Assembly (NCBI GenBank): GCA_023255875.1
Contig: JAGDVY010000031.1
Coordinates: forward strand, 1-64,000
DNA length: 64,000 nt
Reading direction: 5' to 3'
DNA from: Hydrogenobacter sp.
GTDB taxonomy: Bacteria > Aquificota > Aquificia > Aquificales > Aquificaceae
Shown: positions 35,756 through 45,688 of the stretch, one piece after another
How positions within the stretch are numbered: position 1 is the first letter of the stretch
Layout: each line of letters starts with the position of its first letter
Translations under genes and position numbers: made by a program
The notes under the pieces: generated by a model
Told to the model about the DNA's origin: nothing
Databases searched by the model: none
What the model saw: only the letters and a program-made list of their open reading frames with translations

Positions 35756-37006
35756 TCACATGTTTTGTAATCTTCTTAGCCTTTCGTAAGCATCTTTTGA
35801 CCACTCTGCCTCGCTTTTGGACAGTTCCAGAGCGGTTTTGTAGTGATACACTGCCTGTGAGATGTTTCCCAAAGCTTCATAATCCCTACCAAGGTAGTAG
35901 TAAATATCTGCATAGTCTGGTATGAGCTTTTTGGCTCTCTCAAGCTTTTGCACAGACTCTTGATATCTTCCCATTCTAAAAAGCACAAACCCATACACAT
36001 AGTTGGTAGAAAAGACTTTTGGCTCCGTTTGGTAGGCTCTTTCTGCATGTTCAAGTGCCTTATTTAAACTACCTTCTTTGGCAAGTATGTAAGCTATGTA
36101 TAGACGCGCTTGGTAGTTATTAGGATAAAGCTCTACCGCTCTCATGAAGTGAGAAAGGGCTAAAGAATAGTTTTTCTGCCTATAAGCCTTTTTACCCGCA
36201 TAAAACTCCCTGTAAGAACCCTCTGTCTCTTTTAAAAGCCTTTTTATATATTGAAACTCGTCAGTATCAGAAATGAGGCTTCCAGAGGGTTTTATGCGTT
36301 GTATTTCCTCTTGCACTTCTTTTATCCTGCTTTGGGGGAGTGGGTGGGTTTGTAGCCATTCTGGAGCGCTTGATCTTTCCATTTTATTGAAGGTCTCAAA
36401 AACACCCAAAAGTCCGCTAGGATCGTAGCCAGCTTTTAGAGCGTAGATTACTCCAAGCTGATCCGCTTCCCTTTCTTGATCCCTGCTAAACTTAAGAGCC
36501 AAAAGCTGGCCTCCTATCTGACCAAACTGTAAAAGCGCCTGAGCATAAGGTTTATCTGCCAAAAGAACCGCTCCTATATTAAAGAGCAGGTTCATAGCGT
36601 ACATTTTTTCTAAAAACTTTGCGTGATGTCTTGCGTTTATGTGTCCAAGCTCGTGACCCAAAACTCCCGCAAGCTCGCTTTCTGTGTTTAGTTTAAGTAG
36701 AAGCCCTCGTGTAATAAATACTGGTCCTCCCGGAAGGGCAAAAGCATTAACCACATCTGAATTTACCACAAAAAACTCATAGGGTAGCCTCCTGGGTGTG
36801 TGTCTTGCTATGCTCATACCAACTCTTCTGACATATTCTTGTACCCTCTTATCTGGATAAAGTCCATCGCTTTCTTCTATGGCATAGGGAATATAGCTTT
36901 TGCCTATCTTTATCTCTTCCTCTTCTGGAAGAAGAAGTGAGCTAAAATCTACAGCCTTTGCACAGCTCATAACAAAGAGAAGCACTACCAACAGAAGTTT
37001 CTTCAT
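35756..37006 (-). CDS. M48-family metalloprotease lipoprotein with TPR repeats
   Basis: A 416-residue BepA/YfgC-like protein. The lipoprotein signal ends at C15 (FVMSC). The zinc motif HELGH is at 118-122, preceded by FITRGLLL and followed by the third ligand in READQLG. The C-terminal half (from about residue 250) consists of TPR repeats. BepA acts in the periplasm to assemble or remove outer-membrane proteins, and this is the likely role here. Confidence 0.88.
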   Translation of the reverse strand: MKKLLLVVLLFVMSCAKAVDFSSLLLPEEEEIKIGKSYIPYAIEESDGLYPDKRVQEYVRRVGMSIARHTPRRLPYEFFVVNSDVVNAFALPGGPVFITRGLLLKLNTESELAGVLGHELGHINARHHAKFLEKMYAMNLLFNIGAVLLADKPYAQALLQFGQIGGQLLALKFSRDQEREADQLGVIYALKAGYDPSGLLGVFETFNKMERSSAPEWLQTHPLPQSRIKEVQEEIQRIKPSGSLISDTDEFQYIKRLLKETEGSYREFYAGKKAYRQKNYSLALSHFMRAVELYPNNYQARLYIAYILAKEGSLNKALEHAERAYQTEPKVFSTNYVYGFVLFRMGRYQESVQKLERAKKLIPDYADIYYYLGRDYEALGNISQAVYHYKTALELSKSEAEWSKDAYERLRRLQNM

Positions 37007-37092
37007 CTCACATCAACCCTTATCTTCTACCATCTCCCATTTTTCTCTCACCTTTCCTCTGTGGGTTATTCCACAGGCTTTTACAAGATACA

Positions 37093-37974
37093 TTATCCTG
37101 CGGAGAGGGGAGGACCTATCTTTACAAGTCCTAGCTCCGTTATCTCCATAAAGTGCGTGCGTGTATCGTGTCCGCACAATCTACAACCATCTATTCGGAA
37201 AAGCCTAACTATCTCTCCTATAGGTTTTTTGTATATCTTTGACTGCGCTTGAGTAAGGATAAGCTCCTTAGATAGCACTATGGAACAATCCACTATGTGG
37301 CTTACCGCATAACCTCCAGCAGCTTCCGCAGTTAGCTCTTCGTGTCCGCTCCTCTTTTGGGATATGAAAATAGCTGTTTGATACCACTTTTTCATAAAGT
37401 TAAACAGCTGTCTTACTATAACTCTTGCCATCATCTCCTTTGCTTCGTACAAGCCCGTGATGGAGTCTATTACCACATGCCTTATCTTGTAGGTTTTTAT
37501 TGCGTAAGCTAGGGTGGCAAGTAAGTCTGGTATGTTTTCTCTGAGTTTTGCGTGGCTTGCTGCATCTATTAACACTATCTTGTCTTGCAAGCTCTCAAAA
37601 TCAACTCCCATAGCCTTTGCCCTTTCACGCAAACCAACACTCACAAAGGGTGCAGGTGCTTCAACGGTTACAAAGGCTACAGGTTCGTTTCTCTTTGCTT
37701 GGACTATGGTGTACTGCTCCGCTATAAGGGTTTTGCCAGTATCAGAAACGCCTGTGATGTTGGTAACTGAATAAGCAGGTATGCCCCCTAAAGGTTTCTT
37801 CACTACCTTTCCTTCGTGCACTTCCGTGGTGAAGAAAAGATCATCTAAGCCCTCCACGCCCGTGGGAACTCCGTACATTTTGGGAGCTTTCTTTATTGCC
37901 TCTCCAGCCACCCATATGCTCTCTTCTACTACCTCTGGCTTCCTTACCTCTTCAAACTTTTCCTTTTCATCCAT
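37093..37974 (-). CDS. Single-domain KaiC/RecA-like ATPase
   Basis: A 293-residue ATPase with one KaiC-type domain (COG0467-like). The Walker A is GVSDTGKT (75-82) and the Walker B region HVVIDSITGLYE. The C-terminus has a CRLCGHD cysteine pair that may bind metal. It lacks the second domain and phosphorylation sites of clock KaiC. Function is unknown; archaeal-type signalling ATPases and adaptor loaders are related. The -10 box TATAAT (37983-37988, minus) is eight bases from the ATG. The 207 bases beyond hold no convincing gene. Confidence 0.75.
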   Translation of the reverse strand: MDEKEKFEEVRKPEVVEESIWVAGEAIKKAPKMYGVPTGVEGLDDLFFTTEVHEGKVVKKPLGGIPAYSVTNITGVSDTGKTLIAEQYTIVQAKRNEPVAFVTVEAPAPFVSVGLRERAKAMGVDFESLQDKIVLIDAASHAKLRENIPDLLATLAYAIKTYKIRHVVIDSITGLYEAKEMMARVIVRQLFNFMKKWYQTAIFISQKRSGHEELTAEAAGGYAVSHIVDCSIVLSKELILTQAQSKIYKKPIGEIVRLFRIDGCRLCGHDTRTHFMEITELGLVKIGPPLSAG

Positions 37975-38145
37975 AACTTTGTATTATATGCCAAGAACTC
38001 AGAGTGTTTAAAAATTTCCAAAGCCTTTTTTTCCAAGACCTTGATCGCTCCTCCACCCAGCTAACCATCTCCTTTTGGATTTCCTTCCCTTGGTTTATCT
38101 ATGAGTAGGTTTTTCTGTGTGGTTTTCCAAGAGCCTCTTGCACTC

Positions 38146-38173
38146 TTGACTTGATCCCCTAAGAGCCTATAGT
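38146..38173 (+). promoter_or_regulatory. Promoter of the molybdopterin oxidoreductase gene
   Basis: TTGACT (38146-38151) and TATAGT (38168-38173) are 16 bases apart, and the -10 box ends eight bases before ATG 38182. It is the clearest leaderless promoter here with a recognisable -35 box. The preceding 37975-38145 stretch shows nothing else I can name. Confidence 0.65.
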
Positions 38174-38181
38174 TTAGGATC

Positions 38182-38772
38182 ATGAAAAGGATAATAAGCT
38201 CTATAAATTTGCGTCAGGATAGACTTCCACCGGGACAAAAGTGGATAAGCGCTCCAATTGTTTATGACATAGTAGATCAAATTCCTGATTGGGATATGGA
38301 CTCCTACAGATTTAAGGTTTGGGGACTTGTGGAAAATCCTATAGAGATGACCTATGAGGAACTTTTAAAATTGCCATCTGTGGAGCTAATTGCGGACTTT
38401 CACTGTGTGACACGCTGGAGCGTTAAGGACGTACTGTGGGAAGGTGTGCCTACTGCATACATTCTCAACTTAGCGAAACCAAAAGAAAACGCACGTTTTG
38501 TGATGGTTCACTGTCTTGAGGGATACACCACCAACATGCCCATTGAGTATTTGTTTGAAGAGGACAGTATATTAGCTTACAAGATGAATGGACAGACCAT
38601 ACCCAAAAGGCACGGATATCCCTTAAGGTTGGTGGTACCAAAGCTTTATGCGTGGAAAAGTGCCAAGTATGTTTGGGGCATAGAGATTATGGAAAGGGAT
38701 ATGCCCGGCTTTTGGGAACAAAGAGGTTACCACATGCGCGGAGACCCATGGAGAGAGGAGCGTTACTGGTAA
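38182..38772 (+). CDS. Sulfite oxidase-family molybdopterin oxidoreductase
   Basis: A 196-residue protein with the oxidoreductase molybdopterin-binding domain. ADFHCVTRWS carries C75, the expected Mo ligand, and YAWKSAKYVWGIE is a typical late motif. There is no signal peptide or dimerisation domain, so it is a small cytoplasmic member closer to YedY-like or COG2041 proteins than to full sulfite oxidases. The substrate is unknown. It overlaps the next gene by 25 bases. Confidence 0.85.
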   Translation: MKRIISSINLRQDRLPPGQKWISAPIVYDIVDQIPDWDMDSYRFKVWGLVENPIEMTYEELLKLPSVELIADFHCVTRWSVKDVLWEGVPTAYILNLAKPKENARFVMVHCLEGYTTNMPIEYLFEEDSILAYKMNGQTIPKRHGYPLRLVVPKLYAWKSAKYVWGIEIMERDMPGFWEQRGYHMRGDPWREERYW

Positions 38773-39494
38773 GACTCAACAGATTTATATCTATGTGCGG
38801 TATCACTTCAAGGAGAAAGGCAGATGAACTTATCAAAGCAGGTAGGGTAAAAGTAAATGGGCTTGTTGTAAAGGAATTAGGTTACAGAGTAGACCCATCA
38901 AAAGATGTGGTGGAGGTTGATGGAAAGCTTCTCAGACCACCCAAATACAGGTACGTGATCCTCAACAAACCTTGCTGTTATCTAACATCTCTGACAGATG
39001 GTAAAGATGGCAAAAAAAGCATAAAGGAACTCATAAAGGATATTCCCGAAAGGCTATACCCTGCTGGTAGGCTTGACTACAATGCAGAAGGGCTTTTGAT
39101 ACTCACAAATGACGGAGAGTTAGCCAACAGAATCATGCATCCTAGGTATAAACTTCCTAAAAAGTACCTCGTTTTAGTGGAAGGTAGGGTGGATGCTGAA
39201 ACACTCAGAAAAATGAAAAAGGGTGCCCAGCTGGAGGATGGTTTTGCAAAACCTGACAGTGTAAAGCTCATAAGAGTAGAAAAGAACCAAACAACCTTAG
39301 AAGTGGTATTTCACGAAGGTAGGAAGCACATAGTAAAAAGGTTCATGGCACACTTTGGACACAAGGTAAAAAGACTAAAAAGGATCGCCATAGGACCCAT
39401 ACAGCTTGGCAAACTTCCACCCGGAAAGTGGAGAGATCTAACACAGCAAGAGTTAGAAGCGCTGAAGAAAGCCCTAAACCTGAAAACATGTTAA
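38748..39494 (+). CDS. RluB/RsuA-type rRNA pseudouridine synthase
   Basis: Makes a pseudouridine in ribosomal RNA. The 248-residue protein has an N-terminal S4 domain (RLNRFISMCGITSRRKADELI) and a catalytic domain with GRLDYNAEGLL, in which the Asp is the nucleophile. KYLVLVEGRV and LKRIAIGPIQLGKLPPG are typical of RluB/RsuA. I start at ATG 38748, preceded by GGAGA; it overlaps the previous gene by 25 bases. 23S U2605 (RluB) or 16S U516 (RsuA) cannot be separated by eye. Confidence 0.88.
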   Translation: MERGALLVRLNRFISMCGITSRRKADELIKAGRVKVNGLVVKELGYRVDPSKDVVEVDGKLLRPPKYRYVILNKPCCYLTSLTDGKDGKKSIKELIKDIPERLYPAGRLDYNAEGLLILTNDGELANRIMHPRYKLPKKYLVLVEGRVDAETLRKMKKGAQLEDGFAKPDSVKLIRVEKNQTTLEVVFHEGRKHIVKRFMAHFGHKVKRLKRIAIGPIQLGKLPPGKWRDLTQQELEALKKALNLKTC

Positions 39495-39537
39495 AATTAC
39501 CAAATAAATACTTCCTTGATATAAAAGAAGAGAGCGT

Positions 39538-42156
39538 ATGAGACTCTTTGACTTTTTAAAAAAATCTTCTGAGCTGTATTCTTTGGAAGGGGAAGAGTTT
39601 ATAAAGGGTCTTCTCAAACTGTGCGCTCAGTTTCTATCCGCTCAAAGAACGAGCCTTTGGACCGTAAAAGAGGACATACTTTTCTGCGAGTATATGTATA
39701 CAAAAAGCGAGGATGATTTTATTGGTGGGCTTCTGGTAAAGAAAGAGAATTGTTTAGAATTCATTGATTATCTACAAAAAGAAAGGGTAATAAGCGCAGA
39801 AAAGCCTTTTGATCTAAGGATTAATAGTTGCTTTGGAGATTATCTGGACTTTAGAAATACCCAATCCCTTCTAATAGCGTCCTTAACAACAGAAAAAGGA
39901 GAGCTTACTTACCTTATTATGTACGAGCATGACGTTAAAAAAGCCTACAGTGAAGAAGATATATGTGTGTTTCTTTTGTCATTAGCTTACTTAAAGGAGC
40001 ACTACAAAAGACAAAGAACTTTATTTATGACAAATATGTACAAAGTACTGTCTGCGGTGAATAGTATCGTGCTAAAGGCAAATAGCAAAGAGGAGATTCT
40101 GCAACAGCTCTGCCAGATAATGGTTCAAGTTGCAGGGCTTAGGATGGTATGGATAGGACTCCTTGACAGTGAGGGGAATTTAAAACCCTGTTGTGCTTGT
40201 GGATCGGTAGAAGGCTATTTGGATGAGATAAGTATCAATATATACGATGAAAAGCTAAACAAAGGACCTTCCGCAAGAGCTATTTTAGAGCAAAAGGTTC
40301 AGATAAACAACGATACAGAAACTGATCCTACCGTGCTCCCGTGGCGTATGCAAATGCTAAAAAGGAAGTACCTTTCAAGCTGTGCCTATCCCATAACCCT
40401 AAAGGGTAAAGTTATAGGAACCATAAATCTCTATTCAGACAAAAAGGGTTTCTTCAGCGAAGAGATCGTTAGGTTAGTGGAAGAAGTAGGACAAAATGTT
40501 TCCTTTGCCTTAGAATACTTGGATACTCTAAGAAATATACAGAGCCTGTATAGAGCCATTGAGCAATCCAATGAGTGGACATTAATAACAGATGTTGAAG
40601 GTAAGATCCTTTATGTAAATCCAGCAGTGGAACGCATAAGTGGGTATAGCAGGGAGGAGCTTATAGGAAAAACTCCAAGGGTTTTTAAATCAGGGCTACA
40701 TGATGAAGAGTTTTATAAAAAACTTTGGGATACTATACTTTCAGGAAAGGAATTTCACGATATTTTTATAAATAGGCACAAGAATGGAAGCCTGTTTTAC
40801 TTAGACCAAATAATAACCCCCATTAAGGATGAAGCGGGTAGGATAATCAACTTTGTTTCTACCGCAAGAGACATAACCTTAGCGAAAGAAATTGAAGAAA
40901 AGATGCACAAAGTAATCAACTATGACCCACTTACAAACTTACCAAAAAGAGATCCTTTCATCAAAGAACTGGAAAGGAACATAAAGGAAAAAAGTAATAG
41001 CACTATAGGTATTTTCCTAATAGATATGCATAAATTTTCTGCAGTTAATGCCCTTTACGGTTATGAGTTTGGAGATAAACTTCTCAAATCTTTTGCAGAA
41101 AGACTTACGAAACTGCCAGGTTTTTGGGCACGGTATGGAGATGATGCTTTTATAGGATTTAAAGAATTAAACAGCAAAGAAGAGATATACAACTTGCTCA
41201 AAGACATCTTTAAGATGGGTGAGTTAAAGTTAGAAAACTTTAGCTACAGGCTTGACTTTCATGTAGGTGTATCCATTTACCCTGATGATGCAAACAACGC
41301 TTTGGATCTTTTACATGCGGTAGAGATAGCTCTTAGAAAAGCAGAAGAGAAAGCACCTAGAAGCTTTAAGCTTTATAATGAAGAAGAGAAAGAAAAACTT
41401 TTGGAAAAGCTAAAACTTATAGAAGATCTAAAAACCGCTTTAGAAAGAGGTGAGTTTGTTCTACACTTCCAACCTATTTACAGTTCCTTAGATCTAAAGC
41501 CTGCCATGCTAGAAGTACTTCTAGGATGGAACTCAAAGAAATTTGGCTTTTTACAAGCAGGGAGTTTTATAGATATACTTGAAGAGACGGGACTTATAGT
41601 GGATATTGGTTATTATGTATTTGAACAGTGTTTAAGTACGATAAAGCGGTATAACTTAGAAATTCCCATATCCATAAACATATCGTCTGTGCAGATAAAG
41701 AGAGAAGACTTTACGGATAGGTTATCTGAACTTCTTAATAAGTACAGAGTACCCGCTGAGCTTATTCTTTTGGAGATCACAGAAGGCACGCTTATAGAGG
41801 ACCTTCAGAAAGCACAAAAACTATTAGATGCATTAAAAGAGAAGGGTTTCTCTATCGTTCTTGACGATTTTGGAGTAAAGTACTCATCTCTGTCTTACCT
41901 TACCAAACTTCCTATAGACTACATAAAGATAGACAAGTCCTTTATTAAGGAAGTGGATACTGATGAAAAAGTGCTGAATGTGGTAAAAACGATAGTTTCC
42001 ATAGCTAATATTCTTGGTGCAAAAACTGTTGCAGAAGGCATAGAAAGACAATCACAGCTGAACATACTAAAAGAAATAGGATGCCATTATTTACAGGGAT
42101 TTTACCTTAGCAAACCTATGGACATCAAAGATTTCCTGAAGCTTTTACGCTCCTAA
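39538..42156 (+). CDS. GAF-PAS-GGDEF-EAL signalling protein
   Basis: An 872-residue cytoplasmic cyclic-di-GMP protein. Domains: a poorly recognised N-terminal part (1-150), GAF (about 165-330), PAS (about 340-455), GGDEF (about 465-620) and EAL (about 630-872). The GGDEF signature is altered to RYGDDAF at residues 535-541, so cyclase activity is doubtful. The EAL domain keeps EVLLGW, NISSVQ, EITEG, DDFG, DYIKIDKSFI and AEGIE, so phosphodiesterase activity is likely. PAS and GAF probably sense small molecules or redox state. Confidence 0.9.
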   Translation: MRLFDFLKKSSELYSLEGEEFIKGLLKLCAQFLSAQRTSLWTVKEDILFCEYMYTKSEDDFIGGLLVKKENCLEFIDYLQKERVISAEKPFDLRINSCFGDYLDFRNTQSLLIASLTTEKGELTYLIMYEHDVKKAYSEEDICVFLLSLAYLKEHYKRQRTLFMTNMYKVLSAVNSIVLKANSKEEILQQLCQIMVQVAGLRMVWIGLLDSEGNLKPCCACGSVEGYLDEISINIYDEKLNKGPSARAILEQKVQINNDTETDPTVLPWRMQMLKRKYLSSCAYPITLKGKVIGTINLYSDKKGFFSEEIVRLVEEVGQNVSFALEYLDTLRNIQSLYRAIEQSNEWTLITDVEGKILYVNPAVERISGYSREELIGKTPRVFKSGLHDEEFYKKLWDTILSGKEFHDIFINRHKNGSLFYLDQIITPIKDEAGRIINFVSTARDITLAKEIEEKMHKVINYDPLTNLPKRDPFIKELERNIKEKSNSTIGIFLIDMHKFSAVNALYGYEFGDKLLKSFAERLTKLPGFWARYGDDAFIGFKELNSKEEIYNLLKDIFKMGELKLENFSYRLDFHVGVSIYPDDANNALDLLHAVEIALRKAEEKAPRSFKLYNEEEKEKLLEKLKLIEDLKTALERGEFVLHFQPIYSSLDLKPAMLEVLLGWNSKKFGFLQAGSFIDILEETGLIVDIGYYVFEQCLSTIKRYNLEIPISINISSVQIKREDFTDRLSELLNKYRVPAELILLEITEGTLIEDLQKAQKLLDALKEKGFSIVLDDFGVKYSSLSYLTKLPIDYIKIDKSFIKEVDTDEKVLNVVKTIVSIANILGAKTVAEGIERQSQLNILKEIGCHYLQGFYLSKPMDIKDFLKLLRS

Positions 42157-42228
42157 GTGTATCTATAAGCTCCTGTAAAAGATGACAAATAGGAAATTAG
42201 CCATAAAACGTGTTATAATAAGTTACTC

Positions 42229-43479
42229 ATGCTTAAGGAGTACAATAAGTATCTTGAATACAAAAACGGAGAGCTCTATCTTGATGGAGTGTCCCTAAGG
42301 GCTTTAGCAGAAGAATTTGGTACTCCACTGTATGTGTATAGTGCCTCTTACATAAGAGATAGGGTAAGGGCATACAAAGAAGCCTTTCCAAATGCTCTTA
42401 TATGCTATGCGGTAAAGGCTAACTTCAATCCTCACATTATAAGACTTGTGAAGGAAGAAGGCGCTGGAGCGGACATAGTCTCTGGTGGTGAGCTCTACGC
42501 TTCGCTACAAGCGGGTGTAGATCCCAAGAAAATAGTTTATGCTGGTGTAGGAAAAACTCCAAAAGAGATAGAGTACGCTATAAGTTCGGACATACTCATG
42601 TTCAATGTGGAATCCCGTATGGAATTGGAAGTGCTTGATCAAATAGCAGAGCGTATGGGCAAAAAGGTAAGGATAGCCATAAGGGTAAATCCCGATGTGG
42701 ATCCCAAAACGCATCCTTACATATCCACAGGTATGAAAAAGAGCAAATTTGGCGTGGATATAAAACGAGCAAAGGAAGAGTACGAATATGCAAGAAATCT
42801 GAAGAACCTTGAGATCGTAGGCATACACTGCCATATAGGATCTCAGATACTTGATGTATCACCTTACATAGAAGCTGTGGAAAAGATAGTAGAGCTTTAC
42901 CACTATCTTACAAAGAACGGCTTTGACATAAGATACTTAGACATAGGAGGAGGCTTGGGTATAAAGTACAAACCAGAACAATCAAATCCCGAACCCAGTG
43001 ATTTAGCAGAAGCAATAAGTCCCATCTTAAAAGATGTGAAGGCAAAGCTAATTCTTGAGCCAGGAAGGTCTATAGTGGGAAACTCGGGTGTTTTGATAAC
43101 TCGTGTGGAATTCTTAAAGGACAAAGGGCACAAACACTTTGTCATAGTAGATGCAGGGATGAACGACCTTATAAGACCCGCCATCTATGATGCTTACCAT
43201 CACATTGTGCCTGTTGAAAAAAGGGATGGGCGCTATATAAAGACGGATGTAGTTGGTCCCATATGTGAAACGGGGGATTTCTTAGCCTTAGACAGAGAAC
43301 TGCCAGAAGTGAGAAGGGGTGATTACTTAGCGGTGCTGTCTGCTGGAGCTTACGGTTTTGCCATGTCTTCTCACTACAATGTGAGGCCAAGAGCTTGTGA
43401 GCTGTTGGTGGATGAAGGAAAATACAGAGTCATAAGAAAAAGGGAGGATTACGCTTACATATTTTCTTTGAGTTCTTGA
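42229..43479 (+). CDS. lysA: Diaminopimelate decarboxylase
   Basis: Last step of lysine synthesis. The 416-residue PLP enzyme has YAVKANFNP with the PLP lysine, the HCHIGSQ and GGGLGI segments and the C-terminal CETGDFLA active-site motif with its cysteine. TATAAT (42214-42219) is nine bases from the ATG and there is no ribosome site. It ends eight bases before the convergent yidC stop. Confidence 0.96.
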   Translation: MLKEYNKYLEYKNGELYLDGVSLRALAEEFGTPLYVYSASYIRDRVRAYKEAFPNALICYAVKANFNPHIIRLVKEEGAGADIVSGGELYASLQAGVDPKKIVYAGVGKTPKEIEYAISSDILMFNVESRMELEVLDQIAERMGKKVRIAIRVNPDVDPKTHPYISTGMKKSKFGVDIKRAKEEYEYARNLKNLEIVGIHCHIGSQILDVSPYIEAVEKIVELYHYLTKNGFDIRYLDIGGGLGIKYKPEQSNPEPSDLAEAISPILKDVKAKLILEPGRSIVGNSGVLITRVEFLKDKGHKHFVIVDAGMNDLIRPAIYDAYHHIVPVEKRDGRYIKTDVVGPICETGDFLALDRELPEVRRGDYLAVLSAGAYGFAMSSHYNVRPRACELLVDEGKYRVIRKREDYAYIFSLSS

Positions 43480-43487
43480 GAAGTAAA

Positions 43488-44993
43488 TCACTTAACTTTC
43501 TTCTTGATGCTCTTTTCTCCTTTATCCTTATCTTTAAAGATCAACCTTTTTATAAGATAGCTTTGAAAGATGTTGAGTATGTTGTTGAAGGTCCAATAGA
43601 GCACAAGACCTGCAGGGAAGCTAGCAAACAGGAAGGTAAAGGCTATGGAAGATATATACATCATAAAGTTCTGCGTTTTGTCAGGATTTGGGCTTATAAA
43701 CTGCTGGGCTATCATGGTAAGACCCATCAGTATGGGCAGTATGTAATAGGGGTCTTTTTGGGCTAAGCTGGGTATCCAAAACATGGATGCAAGCTGAAGG
43801 TCTGCGGTTATGGTAAGCACCTTATAAAGGGCAAAGAAGACGGGTATCTGAAGGAGTATAGGAAGACATCCAGACATGGGGTTAAAACCCGCCTGAGAGT
43901 AAAGCTTCATAATCTCCTCTTGCATCTTTATAGGATCGTCCTTATACCTTTCCCTTATCTCTTGCATTTTAGGTGCAAGTTCTGAAAGCTTCATCATAGA
44001 GACACTGCTTTTGTAAGTGAGAGGAAACATAAAAAGCCTGACAATTAAAGTAAGCGCCAATATGGAAAACACCCAAGAGTGAAGGTGTTCGTATATCCAA
44101 TACATAAAGATAAACAGGGGCTTGACTAAGAGTTTTAGTGTTCCATAATCTATAACGTCCGAAAGGCCTATCTGCTTTAGTCTTGAATACTCTTTGGTAC
44201 CTGCGTAGAATATAAGGGGACTGTTTGCCTCAACAAGGGTCAGCGTGCTGTTATTCTCCACTTTGTATATGACTACCGAGCTTATCTTTCCCACAAAACC
44301 CTTAAAGTAGTACCTGCTTTCCTCTCCTGCAAATTTTATATCTCCAGTTATCACTTCCCTTCCCTTTATGTCTTCTATATTTATCCTCTCTATGTGATCT
44401 TGGATACTCACAATGGGTCCAACATGAGTGTAAAACTCATCTCCCTTAGGGTGACTTCCCACAAGGATATAGACTAAAGAGGGCAGGTTTTTTGAATCTA
44501 TATATAGCCTAAAGTATCCATTCTCATAGATGAGTCTTTTGGTAATACTAATGTTTCCATCTGAGTAAGTCATTATGATGGTGTTGCCATCCTTTGTGAG
44601 CGTGTAGGGGGAAAAGTTGAGCTTTTGGTCTATTTCTGGGTTTCCCGTGTATATTTCAAGGGGATATGCGTTGAGTTTTCTTTCTGTATCCGTGATAAGG
44701 TCATAGGAGTATTTCTTATCTACTATGCGCACCAATTTGCCACCTTCTAAAGCTACAGAAATACTATACTGTCCCAAATCAAAACTTTGGACATTTAAGG
44801 GCTTTTGGGATTCCCTTGTGCTTCCCAGCATAAGCTGGGGCAGAGTAGTTTGGAATGTTTCTTTCTTAACCTGGGTGGTAGGTTTCTCTTTGGGTAAGAA
44901 GTAGTATGTGTAAAGCTCAAAGGCAAACGCAAAAAAGGTTATGGCAAGCATCAGGATAAAGAGCCTTTTGATGTCTATTGGGTCCTTCTCCAT
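43488..44993 (-). CDS. yidC: Membrane protein insertase YidC
   Basis: Inserts and folds inner-membrane proteins, including ATP synthase subunit c encoded nearby. The 501-residue protein has an N-terminal helix, a large periplasmic beta domain (about 60-280) and five C-terminal helices with LTLIVRLFMFPLTYKSS and GCLPILLQIPVFFALY. Start ATG 44993 shares a base with the yidD stop (TGATG); a TTG one codon upstream is possible. It belongs to the rpmH-yidD-yidC cluster. Confidence 0.95.
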   Translation of the reverse strand: MEKDPIDIKRLFILMLAITFFAFAFELYTYYFLPKEKPTTQVKKETFQTTLPQLMLGSTRESQKPLNVQSFDLGQYSISVALEGGKLVRIVDKKYSYDLITDTERKLNAYPLEIYTGNPEIDQKLNFSPYTLTKDGNTIIMTYSDGNISITKRLIYENGYFRLYIDSKNLPSLVYILVGSHPKGDEFYTHVGPIVSIQDHIERINIEDIKGREVITGDIKFAGEESRYYFKGFVGKISSVVIYKVENNSTLTLVEANSPLIFYAGTKEYSRLKQIGLSDVIDYGTLKLLVKPLFIFMYWIYEHLHSWVFSILALTLIVRLFMFPLTYKSSVSMMKLSELAPKMQEIRERYKDDPIKMQEEIMKLYSQAGFNPMSGCLPILLQIPVFFALYKVLTITADLQLASMFWIPSLAQKDPYYILPILMGLTMIAQQFISPNPDKTQNFMMYISSIAFTFLFASFPAGLVLYWTFNNILNIFQSYLIKRLIFKDKDKGEKSIKKKVK

Positions 44994-45199
44994 CAAGGGT
45001 AATCAACACCTCCCTTTGAAAAGGGATTGCACCTTATAATTCTCCAAAGAGCCTTTAGCATCCCTTTTAGCACACCGTACTTTTCAACAGCAAGGATAGC
45101 GTACTCGGAACATGTAGGGTAATACCTACAAGATGGTGGATAAAGGGGGGAAATGACCCCCCGCCAAAATCTTAAGAATAACACAACCACTCTTCTCAA
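44993..45199 (-). CDS. yidD: Membrane protein insertion factor YidD
   Basis: A 68-residue YidD protein that aids YidC. It shows the family's [19 protein letters not shown] and [12 protein letters not shown] segments with conserved cysteines. The start is TTG at 45199, overlapping the rpmH stop TGA by four bases (TTGA), so translation is coupled. The rnpA gene that normally sits between rpmH and yidD is absent. Confidence 0.93.
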   Translation of the reverse strand: MRRVVVLFLRFWRGVISPLYPPSCRYYPTCSEYAILAVEKYGVLKGMLKALWRIIRCNPFSKGGVDYP

Positions 45200-45339
45200 G
45201 GGGCAAGTCTCTTTCTGCCTTTCTGCCTTCTTCTTTTTATTATCTTCCTTCCGCTCTTGGTGGACATTCTTGCGAGAAATCCGCTCTTGCGCTTCCTTTT
45301 GAGGTTAGATATTCTTGTTATGTTCCTTTGAGTTGCCAT
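45196..45339 (-). CDS. rpmH: Ribosomal protein L34
   Basis: A 47-residue, highly basic protein of the large ribosomal subunit. It begins [20 protein letters not shown] and has [12 protein letters not shown], both typical of L34. It is too short for most gene finders and lies in the gap between atpE and yidD. It is followed directly by yidD rather than rnpA. Its position 12 bases after atpE, with yidC near, is unusual because rpmH more often heads this cluster next to dnaA. Confidence 0.93.
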   Translation of the reverse strand: MATQRNITRISNLKRKRKSGFLARMSTKSGRKIIKRRRQKGRKRLAP

Positions 45340-45350
45340 CTATAAACTCC

Positions 45351-45671
<321 letters not shown>

Positions 45672-45688
45672 CTACTGAATTTTTTATG

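Noticed and set aside
37967-38068. 33-codon minus-strand frame before the KaiC-like gene, starting at 38068
   Set aside because: Its ribosome site directly touches the ATG (too close), and the KaiC promoter lies inside it. The Trp/Lys-rich product is intriguing but unsupported.
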